Shown here: piece after piece, positions 46,159 through 59,605 of the stretch | Layout of the letters: each line of letters begins with the position of its first letter | Numbering within the stretch: position 1 is the stretch's first letter | NCBI GenBank assembly: GCA_026874595.1 | Contig: CM049322.1 | Location: forward strand, 48,337,340-48,401,339 | Reading direction: 5' to 3' | DNA length: 64,000 nucleotides | From: Sipunculus nudus | Lineage: Eukaryota > Annelida > Sipuncula > Golfingiida > Sipunculidae | The notes under the pieces: generated by a model | What the model was told of the DNA's origin: nothing | Database searches by the model: none | What the model saw: only the letters and a program-made list of their open reading frames with translations | Translations under genes and position numbers: made by a program

Positions 46159-47439
46159 CTGCAAAGAGAAAAGATAACAGTGACGTCAAGAACCTTCCAA
46201 TTATTACATTGTACATGATATGTAAGGTAAAACGTACCACACTTGGCTTACAACGCCATCTGATGTTCAATAAAGAAATTAATCATTTGTTCTTCTTCAA
46301 TGACATTTGGTTTAATACAGGAGTGAATCACAAATGTTAATCATAAAGACCATACATGCATTTAAAGAGAATAATTGACAAATTATGAACATTTTTAAAC
46401 ACAAAACAATAGATGAATAATTATATAAAACAAAAAATATAAGGTTACTTCAAGAAATACCCCAGTATAACACTCTGCCATATGAAAAGGCATTTGTTAA
46501 ACAAATGTTTCCTGTAATAGGCATTTTAACCTTGGATCACCCGTCGTTTTACATGTTCCACTTCACTAGAGACACCTTTTGACGACGATGGATACTAAAT
46601 GTTCGGGTTATTTATATCAATAAAGAAAGATCGTTTTTGTCATCTGTTAGAAAATTAAAGTAAACATATGTTTATTTCTCGAAGGCGAAGTTCCTGTCAT
46701 CGTTTCTAGTTTTATTTAAAGCCAGCTATTCACTTGTACATTTTCTGTACTGTAGAATTTAAGCGTATTTATTGATGAACCGGATGGAACATTTGTTGAG
46801 AAATGTTCTTACAAGGCCTCTGTGATATATAATAGCTTTTTTTATCTAAAATATGTTAGTAAACAGGGCACTAGTGCAAATGCTTACAAACGCAAGAAAA
46901 ACATGTGAAAAAGTTGAACGGTCACTATTTGGCAAATCGTACTTTGCATCTTTCTGGTTCGTTTGATTTGCTACCAGACTAAATGTGTTCGAATTATTAT
47001 AAAAAAAACGAACAGCCCGTGTGCGGTGAGATCGCTAAGTTCTGGCCTTTTTTATGATAGGATCAAGTATTATTTTTAAGTTAACATACGAAGCTGTCAC
47101 GAAACGCTTGAGATCTAAGGAATAATCCCTTCGCCGAGCTCCAGGTGCTAAACGGGCCAAATAATGCACGGGTGTGGTATATCTGTGTGTCGGACGCAAA
47201 TAATCTGTTGTTTACACACACAGCAGCACCTCGGGATCGATGCGTCATAGCTCATACAAACGTTCTTGAAAACGACGAAATATCCATTGAAAATGACGTC
47301 GTATTATACCGAAACAACTTAAACTGCTGCTACATCAGATTGTGAAAATAACGTACATATAGAACTGTCATGACTTATATTTCAGATACAAGGTTTACTA
47401 GAGGATATCAACTAAATAAGATAAAAAACACGCACTTGA

Positions 47440-47911
47440 TGAATAAAGCTGATTTGTATGCAACCAGAGCTTGCTTCTTTAAAAGACGTTCCTCCACTGG
47501 ATAATCCCACAGAGAAATTATGCAAAATAAAACGAATAGATAGTCCTGACTGTGAATATTGTAATAGAAGTATTGGTTCTCTGGAGCACAGGTTCTTGTT
47601 CTGTCGATATACATTACGTTTCTGGTATGAACTTTTGGAACGGCTTTAGTGAGAGTCGGACCTCAAAAACAATTAGATAACTGATTTTCGGTGAGAACGG
47701 AAATATGAAAGGAAGGAACTGGGGGTTTTTTAATTATTTGATTATACAAGGAAATCTTTGTGTTCATCGACAAAAAAGTTTAAATTTTCTAAACCATTCT
47801 ATAATAGATTTAGACAACAAAATATCCGTAATGCGGCGAAGAGGCGAGGAAAATGGAAACATTGATCAATGGAAGTGGTTGCATGGTACTTTACAAGAGC
47901 TGTACACTTGA
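47440..47911 (+). pseudogene. LINE ORF2 C-terminal remnant with zinc-knuckle
   Basis: The + strand reads CKIKRIDSPDCEYCNRSIGS and LEHRFLFCRYTLRFWYELLE. This is the CxxC...LEHxFxxCxxTxxFW zinc-knuckle that ends many non-LTR reverse transcriptases. A stop and frame change follow, then IFGENGN and NYLIIQGNLCVHRQKSLNFL, and finally WKWLHGTLQELYT before TGA. The second half fits the Tx1/L1-like C-terminus (N-(H/Y)-LLL..K..I.K). It is 5'-truncated and broken. Confidence 0.75.
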
Positions 47912-48285
47912 CACTTATTTTTTTATAAACCTTGTTTGTTGTGTTACTTATCACATATAATACATGTTTTGTGGATCATGGCGCCAGGAGATATAACCTG
48001 AGTGCGAAAACATAGTAATACTGATATTGAATATCGGTCTTGATGGAGAAACAGTTCATGTTATTTTCAAGTGCAATATACCAATTGTATATTTTTGTGT
48101 GGCTTTACGTTACCTTCTTTCTTCTTCTTGGTGTCGATGATGAGAAAGAATAGAAATAATAAATATATCTTTTATCTGAGACACCAAGTAAGAGAGGAGA
48201 AGAGAATAAAAAAAAGGAAAACAAATATTGAGGAAATGTATATATATTATATATGCACTCATTGGCTGGTGGATATGCTGTAACC

Positions 48286-48301
48286 CCCCCCCCCCCCCCC
48301 C
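48286..48301. repeat. C homopolymer
   Basis: A poly-C run of about 16 bases; similar runs occur near 9507 and 45463. Confidence 0.9.
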
Positions 48302-49215
48302 TTACGTAAATCTTGGCTACGCCCATGCAATAATTCAATTTTATGTAAGAAATGTATTACAACATACTGACCTCATAATAGATAAATACAATATTCTAAG
48401 ATACGCTAAATTGAAGCATGGGAATCCGGCACCCAATTTGTACTGTCGAAACGGCAGAAACCTGGCACAGCCAGACCTCAAAGTATTTTAGGTTTATTTT
48501 GACAAATTTTGAGGAGTAACGGTCGATATGATACAGGTGAGATCACCCAGGCTATAACTGTGTATATGCCATATCAAGCTCAGTGCAGAAGTGTCCAAGA
48601 GCAAGTGGAACAACAGCACCCACGCTCACTCCTTGACAAACCAAGCACGACACTTTAAATCAGCATAAAGACAATTTGGCGTTGTCTAGAGAGCTTCAAT
48701 CGAACGATTTCAGAGTGAATCTATGTTTTCATCTTCAGCGAATTTCATGTTTAATAAATATTTAATTAGTGAGTAAAAGGGGAAAAATATATTTGGGTCT
48801 GTACAGCACCTGCGTAAAATGAGTAATATTGAAGTACAGATGCGTCTAGAAAATTAAAAATTCCATGAAAAGTTTCGGACTGAATTAAACAAAGAGTATG
48901 TGTAATTTAAGCCTTTAATATGGTCCTTGTCGTTTCATGCACGGCTAATTATAATGATTACCAAGTTATGTCTCTGGAGAATGATAAATGGCTCCGCTGT
49001 AATTACAATGGGCGTCCGGTTACCTTGGCAACTGAACGCTCGTTGGGCCTTAGAACGCCGTAAGAAGGAAACCAAGCTACATTCAAGATCTGGCCACGGG
49101 TGTAGCGATTACAGATGAATTCCGCTTCAGATATTCGAGGGGTTTTCAGATAACTACCCCAAGCCTCGGTAATTTAAAATCGAAATTTAAATTAACCCTA
49201 TGTTTTCAGATTACC

Positions 49216-49519
49216 GAGCGGGGGCTGTGGTGTAAATATTATTGTGCCTGGCTCATCTCGAGAGGTCGTGAGTTCGAATCCCGGTCCCGGCCTACCAACG
49301 TGCCTGGACCCTTGGGCAAGGTCCGAACCGCAAGTGTGCCTCTGTCCACCCAGCAGTAGAAATGGGTACCAGTAAATACCGGGAAGGTAACCTGCGACGG
49401 ACAAGCTCTCACATCCACGAGGAGTTTGATTCTTAAATCGCTTCACGCGACAGAAATCGGGATAAGCCCCGGCCTGATGAGCCAGTAGGGTCGGGTTAAT
49501 AAGCCAAACACACTTAACC
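49216..49519 (+). mobile_element. tRNA-derived SINE with target-site duplication (third family)
   Basis: It begins GGGGGCTGTGGTG, has box B GTGAGTTCGAATCCCGG, then the CCCTTGGGCAAGGTCCG and CACCCAGCAGTAGAAATGGG blocks common in aquatic-animal SINEs. It ends GTAGGGTCGGGTTAATAAGCC. Direct repeats flank it: TTTCAGATTACC at 49204-49215 and TTTCAGATAACC at 49520-49531, 11 of 12 bases matching, indicating retroposition. Confidence 0.82.
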
Positions 49520-52500
49520 TTTCAGATAACCTCATCAAAACAATTGTTTCCCTGTGTTTAATTATTAAATTTATTATAATTTCTTTCTCTAGGATATCTA
49601 AAATTAGGCTGAATTATTGTATATTACTTATTTTTTCCTGATATGTGTCATGTTCTTTAATGAAGCTTATGCGTCAAAAAAATATAATTAACATTTTGCG
49701 ACATTTATTTTTTACAACTTAAATTCAGCTTTTAACTCTCATAACTTTCACGTGGTTTATTGAAATTATATAGCATGAGTTTAAAAGATAGAATTTATCA
49801 TTAAAGTAGATCAGTGAAAGGGTAATCTTAACAGTGCGGGGGTAAGCAGACTGAAGTTGAAATGATGGCAGCTCTGCCTTCCTTCTCTTACTGGGGTGTG
49901 ATACAATGGTTAAATGGTATGGAGATGTAACCCTTAGTCGAAGTCGGGTAAATAATACACCGCTGAACAATATCCTATCACTAGCTCTTCATAAGTCCAT
50001 CAGATTAAATGGCTGACCTTAAGATGGCGCGAAGGCCACCTCTGGCCCGCGTGATTAACGGCTGACTATGATTAAATAATGCGACCAAGTCAAAATGCTC
50101 CAAAGGAGCGCTTCAGGGGTCTAACCACGTGGTAACCAGGCAACGCATGAAAGCGAGGCTCAGGTAGAGTGGGGACAAAGCGGTAATTAGCCCCGGGAGC
50201 GAGGTTCCCCTTGAGGTACCTAAGTTTATCAGAATCAAGCACTCGAGCCCCTCACAGGAATATTGGCCTCGCGGACAGTTAAGTTATCAAGGAAACTGCT
50301 GGTCAGTCCAGGGCCGAGGAAGCTAGAATAGGAGATAGATTATAAAGAAACCCATCATTCAAATGTAATTTATTTCGTCCTAAGTGATATGGAACATGAA
50401 TACCAAAAAAAAGTCAGATCAATCCTTTTGGGAATCGTAAACATGACCCGAGCAAACGACCGGCAATCGGAAAGACTTTTTTCTGTGTATTCATATTCTA
50501 TATCAATATGCAATGGACCAGCATGACTTTTAATATATCTCTCTCTAAATTCCTCCTGATTTAATCATAACAAGTGTTGTCTGTAACGTACTTGCAATTT
50601 TGTGAACATAATGGCTGCCGTTCGAGGCTACTGGATAATCGGGAAATTATAACTGATTTGACTATCGAATATTTTTCGAATAATTCAGAACAGTTAAAAT
50701 AACCATCGGTTATTAAGATGAATTTAAAATGTTCGGGAAATTCGAATCTGTGCGACTGGCAAATCCTCTACTATATTTTATATTGAAAACCACATAATAC
50801 TGTGCAACTACTATTTCATTAAATGAGGGCGCCATAAGTGTACCATAGATGGAATGCCTGTCTGAGGAGTAGTATTCCTTCGAGATTATGATATAACCTT
50901 GGACGTTATAATCTTCTTGATATAACCTTGTATAACAGACAGTGTCAGTAACTCAGAGATCTGTTCTTCGTCCCCACTTTCCTGTGACCGGCAGGCTGAG
51001 GAAGGCAAATCTATGCCCATTGATTGAAAACTATCCGTGAACTACAGGTGTGCACTCACTGAGCGATCACCAGGAGGCCTTCATCCCTACCCGTCACCAG
51101 TCACAGAGCGATTATATTGAATGTGTTCAAATACAAATATCAGCTGTAACATTGTCACCTGTTGCTTTTGCTTTTATCAAAGGTCAGTTTCGGCAAACTA
51201 GCCGTTTTTTTCATATCTAGACCAATTATAAGTGGAAGAAAGAAAATGAAATAATTATTATCGAAGATTTTGCACCCGAGGGACCTCAGGAAACTTAGGT
51301 CCTTCTCCCATAAAATGACCTAAATGTCAATATAGAAATACATTAATCACCTACCGGGAGAAGGATAAATAAATTAATATACAACCATATGAAAGAATAA
51401 CAGACAAACTTGGATGAAAACATGACCTTCGTCTTCCTCCGTCTACTCTGGTTAATAATTAATAATATTTATGAAACAACTTTGTTTCTTTCATCAAAGA
51501 ACCCTTTACAAAACAGGTCACTTTATAAAAAAATGTGTATCTAAGTGGAAACCTTGAGAAAGCAGCGTATGATTAACGTTAATATTGAAGACTGGTAAAC
51601 TCTAATCACAGAATGTTTTATGTGTTTTGGAGGGAGAAGCTAAATTATTAATTTTACAATAGATCGTCGGCACTTACCGGGGCTAGGCTGTAGCTCTTTT
51701 CTGTTGAATAATTAACAACACCTGCGGGACAGAGCGTCAGTACGAGATGACGCTCCCTAACTACTGAGTCAGAATATTACAATATTACAGGCATTTATGA
51801 TTTGGGTTAAAATTGAATTATTTCTGTATCAGACTTTTTCGGCTGCAAATTGATTCGTAGAATTAAATTGATTTGTTGGCAAATTGAGACGTCAAGTCAG
51901 AATACGGAGCGGCCGAGAACGATCGAACAAGGCAATGGAGGAAAAAGAAGAAAAAAGAGTAAAAATAATAATATTAAGCTATGAATCAGATGAGCTTGAT
52001 GTGGCATTAAGTACGTTTATATATTTTCTGTGGGCCACAATGCTATATTATACTCTCTGTACTGAATCCACAATTAAACGGCATGAGGTACACTACAGCT
52101 TAAATGTAACTCTATTATTTCATTAATGACAATCCGTCACTGGGTCTTTTCCTGTAAATAACAGACTAAACCGTTCACTGCGACAGGGCCCGAACCATAA
52201 CCATGGACATAAAATATACTGAATTAATTTGCAGACAACTTTTGGTGAACTTTAAATTAGGTCCCTGAAACCTACATTTATATGCTATGCCCTTTAGTAG
52301 TATGTCATATTCAATTGTAGTTATGGCCCGTGGAAGACATGTTTTCTCATCGTCATACGTCTGTTTAATTTTGTTTGCGTGATAACAATGGCAATGCATG
52401 CAAGCTGTTTTTGTTAAACACAGGTTACATAAAAACTGACACTGAAGTACCGGTATATCATATATTGAAAACATGTGACAGGCGGCTTTCCGAAACCATA

Positions 52501-55500
52501 AATTAGTGAAAATTCATTAATAATTTATATAAAAACACCAAGCTCGATGTATTCACACGCTTGCACTGAATGTTACATTAGCTCACAACAATGCCGTGAC
52601 GGTTAATACATATCGTCTACAACGCATGCGCGGGAGGATTCACGGTAATGGTTGCTGTTGATAAATGATGATATGTAACACCACGATGAAACTCTGCAGT
52701 GATAGTGTAACCATTAGTCTGTGTAGGTAAACACGGGCAAGTCACGACAGTGAGGTAATCGATACCACGTCGCTGAGCACGCCAGGATAAAAGCCGGCTT
52801 TTGACCTTTTAATATTTGACGCCGGAGATAATACCGCCATGTATGAGGACCCTTTGGAAATGTCACCTGCTGACGTGGGATTTGTTTGATATTCACGGGA
52901 AATGTTTAATTGATGACATGTTTTTGGAGAGCCGCCTAAGGATTGTTGTAAGCCGCCCTACAAGTCCGCTAAAGATAAACACACCCCGTTCTGACATTCT
53001 GTATGGATTAAAAATGTATTGTATTGAAAACTTTAACATTCCCTGCTATGTTGCTGAGTTTTAAAGCCTCAGAATTGTTTATTGGACATGTGTTAGCAAT
53101 ATTTTCCTTAATAGTTTACACACTTCTGGTCTTGGAACCCTAGACATGTACTTATGCTGAAAGCTCAGAATGGCTCTGCATTCTGTTTGGACAAAGTTGG
53201 GGTTTTATTTTACTTTTATATTTTATCTATATTTAATATTCTGATGGATTTCACATATATGATTAAACATGATTTATCCCAGCATTCATATAACAGCTAC
53301 AGAATATATCAGGGGAACATGTTAAATAATGTTCTTACATCTTTAAAAATTCCACAGTTTCCGGGGAATTGGAATGTTTCCACATATAACTAATAGACAG
53401 TATATTCAGCTTTCGGATTATGTACATGTTCTGATGGTCAAAGAGTTATGGTCTTGGAAATAATAAAGAAAATTGTAAATAATATTTAAGCCTAACACAC
53501 AAAGATTTTCTTGTAGATACTTAACATTTTCTAATTCCCTTAGAATAAAACAAAATATGATATATAATTATTTTTTTATTTGACTCTTTCATTAAAATTT
53601 AAATCACAATTTTGAGTCTATTTATTAACAGTTTTCAACACTATGGCAGCAAAATATTCATATTCTTTCCGAATCATCCTGTCTTTAAATTGACATGCAA
53701 CAATTACGTTTACAACTCTCATATATTATTCCTTGTGAAGCCAGTTATATAAAAAAACAACCTTTACAGCACGCAGAAGTACCGATACTCATATTACATT
53801 ATGGTCCTCATGTCTGAATCAAAATCAACCTGAATCAAGTCTGGGAAACCATCCTTTTAACCTTTGACACCATTCATGAATATTCATGAAAATCTTCACT
53901 ACAGTGTCATCACAGTGGTCAAACAGACCCAAGAGACAGTTCTGTGCCAGTAAATCTAACACTTATAAAAGAAATTTGCTGAACCTTTGTCCTCAAGTGT
54001 TTTCTGAAACTGCGTTGCGTATGACACTGTCATACCTCATTTTAAAGGTTGTTGTCCTCGCAGTGACAGGGTCGATATGAGAATAAATAAATTTTAATGT
54101 ACATATCATTTTGAGTGTTTTTTGTGTGCTTTCTTACTTAAGTGGAGACTACCACCGAAAACAGCCGAACTGCCTTCGGCAAAGACTGGAATTTCTTTGT
54201 GGTCACTTCCAGTGCAGAATAAAGGACCATTATGCATGTGATTTATCTTGCTATCAGTGATTTATGCATGTTTGTCAAAGGCAAATTTGACAAAGGCTCT
54301 GACCGACGTGCGTGGTCAGTCAATGTGAAATACACATCACTCTCGCTTTATGAAAAGAGGGGATTCAATCCAGGAGGATTGATGACAAAACCTAATACAA
54401 GGTCACCATTTCTGCAAAAAGGATTGACGTTGGGGTGGGTTTTCAAATAATGTATAAACACACCGGTGTATAGATTTCTTGCCACGAGCACAGCGCCACA
54501 AGTTGAATGTAAAAAATATATTTGTACATATCTTATTCAGACAGTATCCCACTGAAATTCTATATTTTCTTTTGATTAAACAAATGACCCAACATACCTT
54601 TTTCTCAATTAATACATCTATCCAATCCCGGTAAAAAGCCCGGTCTACCGGGTTTATCAGCTAGTTAAGTATAAAATAAATTATAAGTCCTCTGTGTGCT
54701 AACATGCTTTACCTGGTGCTTAGAATATTCATTCGCTCGTAAAGGGCAACACGGTAATTTTAATACATTAAAAGGCAAAACAGTCTTCAAATATGTTGAT
54801 GATTAAATCTGTCCTGGTGAGAATTTTTTTGTTAAGTCATTAATATATCTTTCACTATCGCTACTTCCACCTAACGTCAAAATCATAACTGTAATACAAA
54901 AAAAAAACAACCAATCTGTGGTGACTGTGTCGGTATTAATATAAGCTTGTACATGTACCTGTGTCCGTTTATTTCTGGACTAAATTTAGTCTTAAATCAT
55001 GTCTTCATCTGCCTTCGACACTGCTGACTCGTGCTTAAATGCAAAAAAAAAATAGTGTTCAGGGATATTTTAGTATTTGTTATTCAGTGTTCAACACATC
55101 GGCGGCGGGATGTGTCAATGTTATACATTAATACCTCTGTAATTAGCCCAATCCTTGGACTTGCCACAAGTGGTCTTCATCTACAGGTCGTCTTATTATA
55201 TAGGTCAGTTATACCCGGTGTGGATGCTTTTGGTTCATTCAAGGATGGTCTTAACAGTAAGTCGGTCTTATTAGACAGGTGCTCTTTAAGACAGGTTCTT
55301 CTTTATAAAAATTATACGGGGAAAGTTGCACGTTGAGAGTCATTGTATAGTTGACCTCGATGATACAGAAGATAAGCTAGATCGTTCTCAAAGACATAAA
55401 TATAAACACTCCGCGTTTAAATAACAGGAAGAACTTTTCAATTCAGTTTTGTTCAATCATCTCTTAATTGCCCATTCCAACGGTTGTCTTTATCAACCAT

Positions 55501-57982
55501 TGGTTGGGGTGGTCGCTCTACCGCTATAGATTACAATTACCATACGCATAAACTTCAGGAAGTAATATTTTATATTTATAAACATATAAATTATTAAAGT
55601 AACATTGAAACCCAAATATGCATTATGCAAACCTAAAAGTAAATATGACTTAAGTGTAGGCCGAGGAGAAGAATTAATATAGGGCTCAGTCCTGATTTCT
55701 GATCCTCGTTACTTTTTCTGCAATAAAATATTGTTTTAACCAAATATAAATGACTTCATTGATTTCGCAGAAACCAAAATCTTCGAAACAGGTTTTCCGA
55801 ATCTTACATAATGTTAATATCTTGTTATTTTTTTTTTTTTTTTTTCATATTATTATTTTCCTTGAACAAAAGATATGTCTTCTGCCAGGGATTTTATATT
55901 TGAAAATAATAATTACTTTAGAAAGTTTATAAAAAGTTATTCTAGACAATGTCTTTCACTTACTATTAAGACAATACGATCCGAGATATAACGTTTGTTG
56001 AACCACTTGCCTGGAGGAGTCCGTGTTCAAAGAAAACTCTTTCTGACATTAAATTAATGAATGTTTTACATCTGAACAACGCTGTAACAATTAGCCGGAA
56101 TAGTTTTACACACCTTTTTACATTATTTTCCATTTCAGGAAGATGAACTAACACCCTACATTCCAAGCTGGATTTGCTGTTTTTATCAGCCTCACATACA
56201 CAGGAGGTTCATATTTTTAAGTAAAAGACAAAAGAGTAACAACTTCCTGCAGAAGGTCCCGTTTGAACCTCCAAGAAGGCCAAAACATACAATTACTATC
56301 CTAAAAAGACCTTGCTCGGAGAGTTGGTGCGCGCCTTCTCCTCGGAAGGAGGAAAAAACAAGAAACGTGTTGAAATCTTACTTAGTGCCAAATAAGCCAT
56401 TTCGGTTTTTACTTAACTCTGCCTGCTTATTGGTCAAAGTAGCTTTTTCACCGAAAAGCTACCTAGGTACATATTGTAAATGCAACAATAGAATGTGGTT
56501 TACGCCTACACATGTACCTGCGCGAGGCTCCGAATCAATCTTTTTTGTATATTACGCATATTAAGTTTCAACAACGCCCTGGATTGGCCATAGTTAGGCC
56601 AAGCAATAGCACAATATTGAGTAACATCCTAGTTCGCTAAGGAAAAAAAATTAAAAGGTATCAAATGATTAATTTTGCAGTCAAGTTGACTTAGGATAAC
56701 TTATATTTTCGATGGCACTACTTGATAGGCCTTTGCAACACGCAGAGAAAAACACAGCAAATTGAAAAGACAATAGTTGCATTTTCTCATTGGTGACACT
56801 TTCTTTGGACTTGTAAAAAAAAACATTCTTTTCATTATCAATGACAAACAAAAAAAAGTCACGTTAATTTGTACTCCGCAATACCCGTAATAATGTATAT
56901 GCTAACTGTAATAACAAGTAAAGCAAAGTGAAGGCTTATTTTTCATGGTAATGGTGTACCATAATATATTACCAGTAATGAACCATTGGGAAATAAAAGG
57001 AATATTATGTTAAGAGCTATTCTGGGTAGAAATTTACCTGATGATGTGAACCATCTTGTTTACGGAAAGGCTATACAAAGTGAATACCTCCAATAAACAA
57101 AGTTAACTCCATACACCTAGCAATCCTGAGGGAGCAGGAAGGCAGCATTTCCTTTTCTGTCTATACGCTGTCAGCTTCCATGGCTGTTGATGCAATTAAG
57201 TACCGGACTGCGGGGGAGGTATGCAATGAAATACATCATGCAGTGAAATACATTTATCACGCAGCTGGGAGCCAAACAAATACGATCTTGTCGCGTTTTT
57301 TTTTTTTCAAAATATTGTACATTATGTTAATACGGCCGGCCAAGGCCCTTTACTTGCTCACGGACTATATTTCCTGGGGTCAGTCGCGCAAACTAGTACG
57401 TGCTTTGTATTAACACTGAGCTTATAAACCAGCCAATCACACAGCGTGTTACAAATGGGCTTATAAGTTCTCGCTCCCTATTGGAACCAATCCCAGGAAA
57501 ATCAGCAAAAATAGAGGGTGCTAAAAATACATGATGGGGGCAAAGCACAGTTAAAATACGTACTGGCTATTTAGCTTTAGTGGTTCTGCTGGTAAGACAC
57601 TTTGTTGTTACAGGTAAAGTGTATTCTTAATTGTGATGCCGCTTCACTTTTATGGCATGTTAAAGGAGCTAATGACCACATGGTATACCAAATATAATAC
57701 AGACCCTATTTCAATTTTTTGTATTTTAATGTATCACACGGATCAAGTCCAGATGCAAATTTTCCAAAAATCTTAAATACTGCTTCATCTGCTCTCCGTG
57801 AATTTTTATTTTTTTTTTTTTTTGTGCAAGGATTTGTCAGTAAATGTATTTGTATCAAAGGAATATACATGTAATCGTATCCGCAAAAACAGAGTTTTGC
57901 GGATATTATGTTTTCAGCAGGACGCCGCCTCCGCATTTGTTTCCAGGGACGTTCCATAGGACGGTCTTGGGTTTAAAATCTT

Positions 57983-58402
57983 TCATATCTCTGCAGTGGT
58001 TGGATTTACTCGCCGGAACTTTTGCACATATACACATCAGGGATAATTTTCTCATTTATATTACAGATGACGCCACCTACAGCAATGTGTACGCTGCAGA
58101 GATCCATGCCAATATCTCAGGACTGATTTGACGTATCGGGCTAACATGTTCCATGTGTATAGATCCTACTTAGCTCTATAGCTTTTTAAAAGATTGGTGG
58201 CCCAACCGAAAACCATTTTCGCGTGTTCATCTGCCCAGGGTCAAATAACTTAAAACTCAGCAGTGGTTTGACTTACCCACCGGACAATTTACATGTGTAT
58301 GCATCTTGGATAGCTTTCTCGTTCAAATAATAGCGCCACCTACAATCATGTTTACGTGGCAGACACCCATGCCAATATCTTAGGATTGGTTCGACATAAG
58401 GT
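57983..58402. repeat. degenerate direct duplication, two units of about 150 bp
   Basis: Unit 1 (57983-58141) and unit 2 (about 58248-58402) share the order GCAGTGGTT-GA-TTAC, C(G/A)CCGGA, a TACACATC/TATGCATC block, TTCTC(A/G)TT, GCCACCTACA, CATGCCAATATCT(C/T)AGGA and TTGAC(G/A)TA, about 265 bp apart. It was probably a mobile repeat duplicated in place. Confidence 0.6.
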
Positions 58403-59551
58403 CTAACCCTCCATCCATAAAAAATGCAACACATATTTCTCCTTACCACTCAAACCATGCCTCAGTTTAACCATCCCACTCTGATTTCGGTAGATACACC
58501 TGGACGCCTGTCGTCCACCCTTATTCTAGTTTCTCTTGTGAACTGAGTGGAATAAATTTACCAGAAATGTATGGAAACCGATATTTTCCAATACACGGAT
58601 CTTTTTTATTCTAGTATTAGACATGTTGGCCTTTGTATGAAAAAAAAATGGATTTAAGATTCAACCCCAGGTCTGGACTAAACCTCTATACTACGTAATG
58701 TTGCTGTTTTTTTTTTTGTTTTTTTTTTTTTTGGTTGTTTTTTTTACATATATATGTACATTACAGTACAGAGCAGTCATCCCGCTCTATGTATGTATGC
58801 ACGCATGAATATATGTATATTTCATTCAGTTAGTCCTTATAAAGTGTACTCCACCGATAGAGGTGAAATCAGCAAATATACAATAATAAGCCATTTTAAT
58901 TAAAGGAAATTTTGCTCCATGATTCTTTCTGAAGGGAATTTGCACTGTAACACGATAGAGAAGCAAAACGTGGAATAATGACGGCAAAAAATAACACCGT
59001 TATACAAACCTCGTTATCTTATTTGTATGACTACCGTAAGAACCCCCCGGAGTTTATTTAATAACTGGGGCATTAGGTTCATATGTAGCTCATCGGAAGT
59101 CGGGCGGGGGGTTGTCATGGAAACTAAGAGCCGCGCCAGACACGGAAATCTGGCTCTGGTCACGTGACCATTTTTCGCTCAGCAGGCTTTGAGTGGATTT
59201 TATCTCAAGGGAAACCATTTTTTGTTCATGTATTCAAGAATATCACAATAAAAACATGCATGACACATTATATATTTGAATCATACACACGTGTTAATGG
59301 TGAAAAAAAAACCTCGAGTCAAACCTTTCAGAACCCTGACAGGTTTAATTCTCCCAATTACTCGAAACGGCTCATGCTGCAAATGCAAGTACACACTAAA
59401 ACCCGGATATCGTAGGTCGCATGTCGAAATAATGGAAATTTTGAGAGAAGTGAGAAGGTAGTGATAAGTAGTCTTGTCAGTTTCTTTAAACATAGTTCAG
59501 TTATCACCGTAGGAGTGTGAATCGTCATACAAATGTCTCCGATGGCAGTTT

Positions 59552-59555
<4 letters not shown>

Positions 59556-59605
<50 letters not shown>
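59556..59605. repeat. compound (CA)n-(TA)n microsatellite
   Basis: A CA run passes directly into a TA run. Confidence 0.95.

Noticed and set aside
50886-51020. A 44-codon - strand ORF beginning MGIDLPSSACRS, considered as an alternative PDE9A first exon.
   Set aside because: No GT donor in the required phase 2 was found, and there is no similarity to known PDE9A starts.
51678-51700. A 23-nt microexon candidate on the - strand (TTCAACAG acceptor, GTAAGT donor).
   Set aside because: In the frame needed for the PDE9A exon at 46112-46158 it contains a TAG stop. It could only be untranslated, and such short matches occur by chance.
56000-56166. A - strand ORF with MECRVLVHLPEMENNVKRCV, considered as a PDE9A N-terminal exon.
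   Set aside because: There is no match to the PDE9A N-terminal block and no phase-2 donor at a sensible place.
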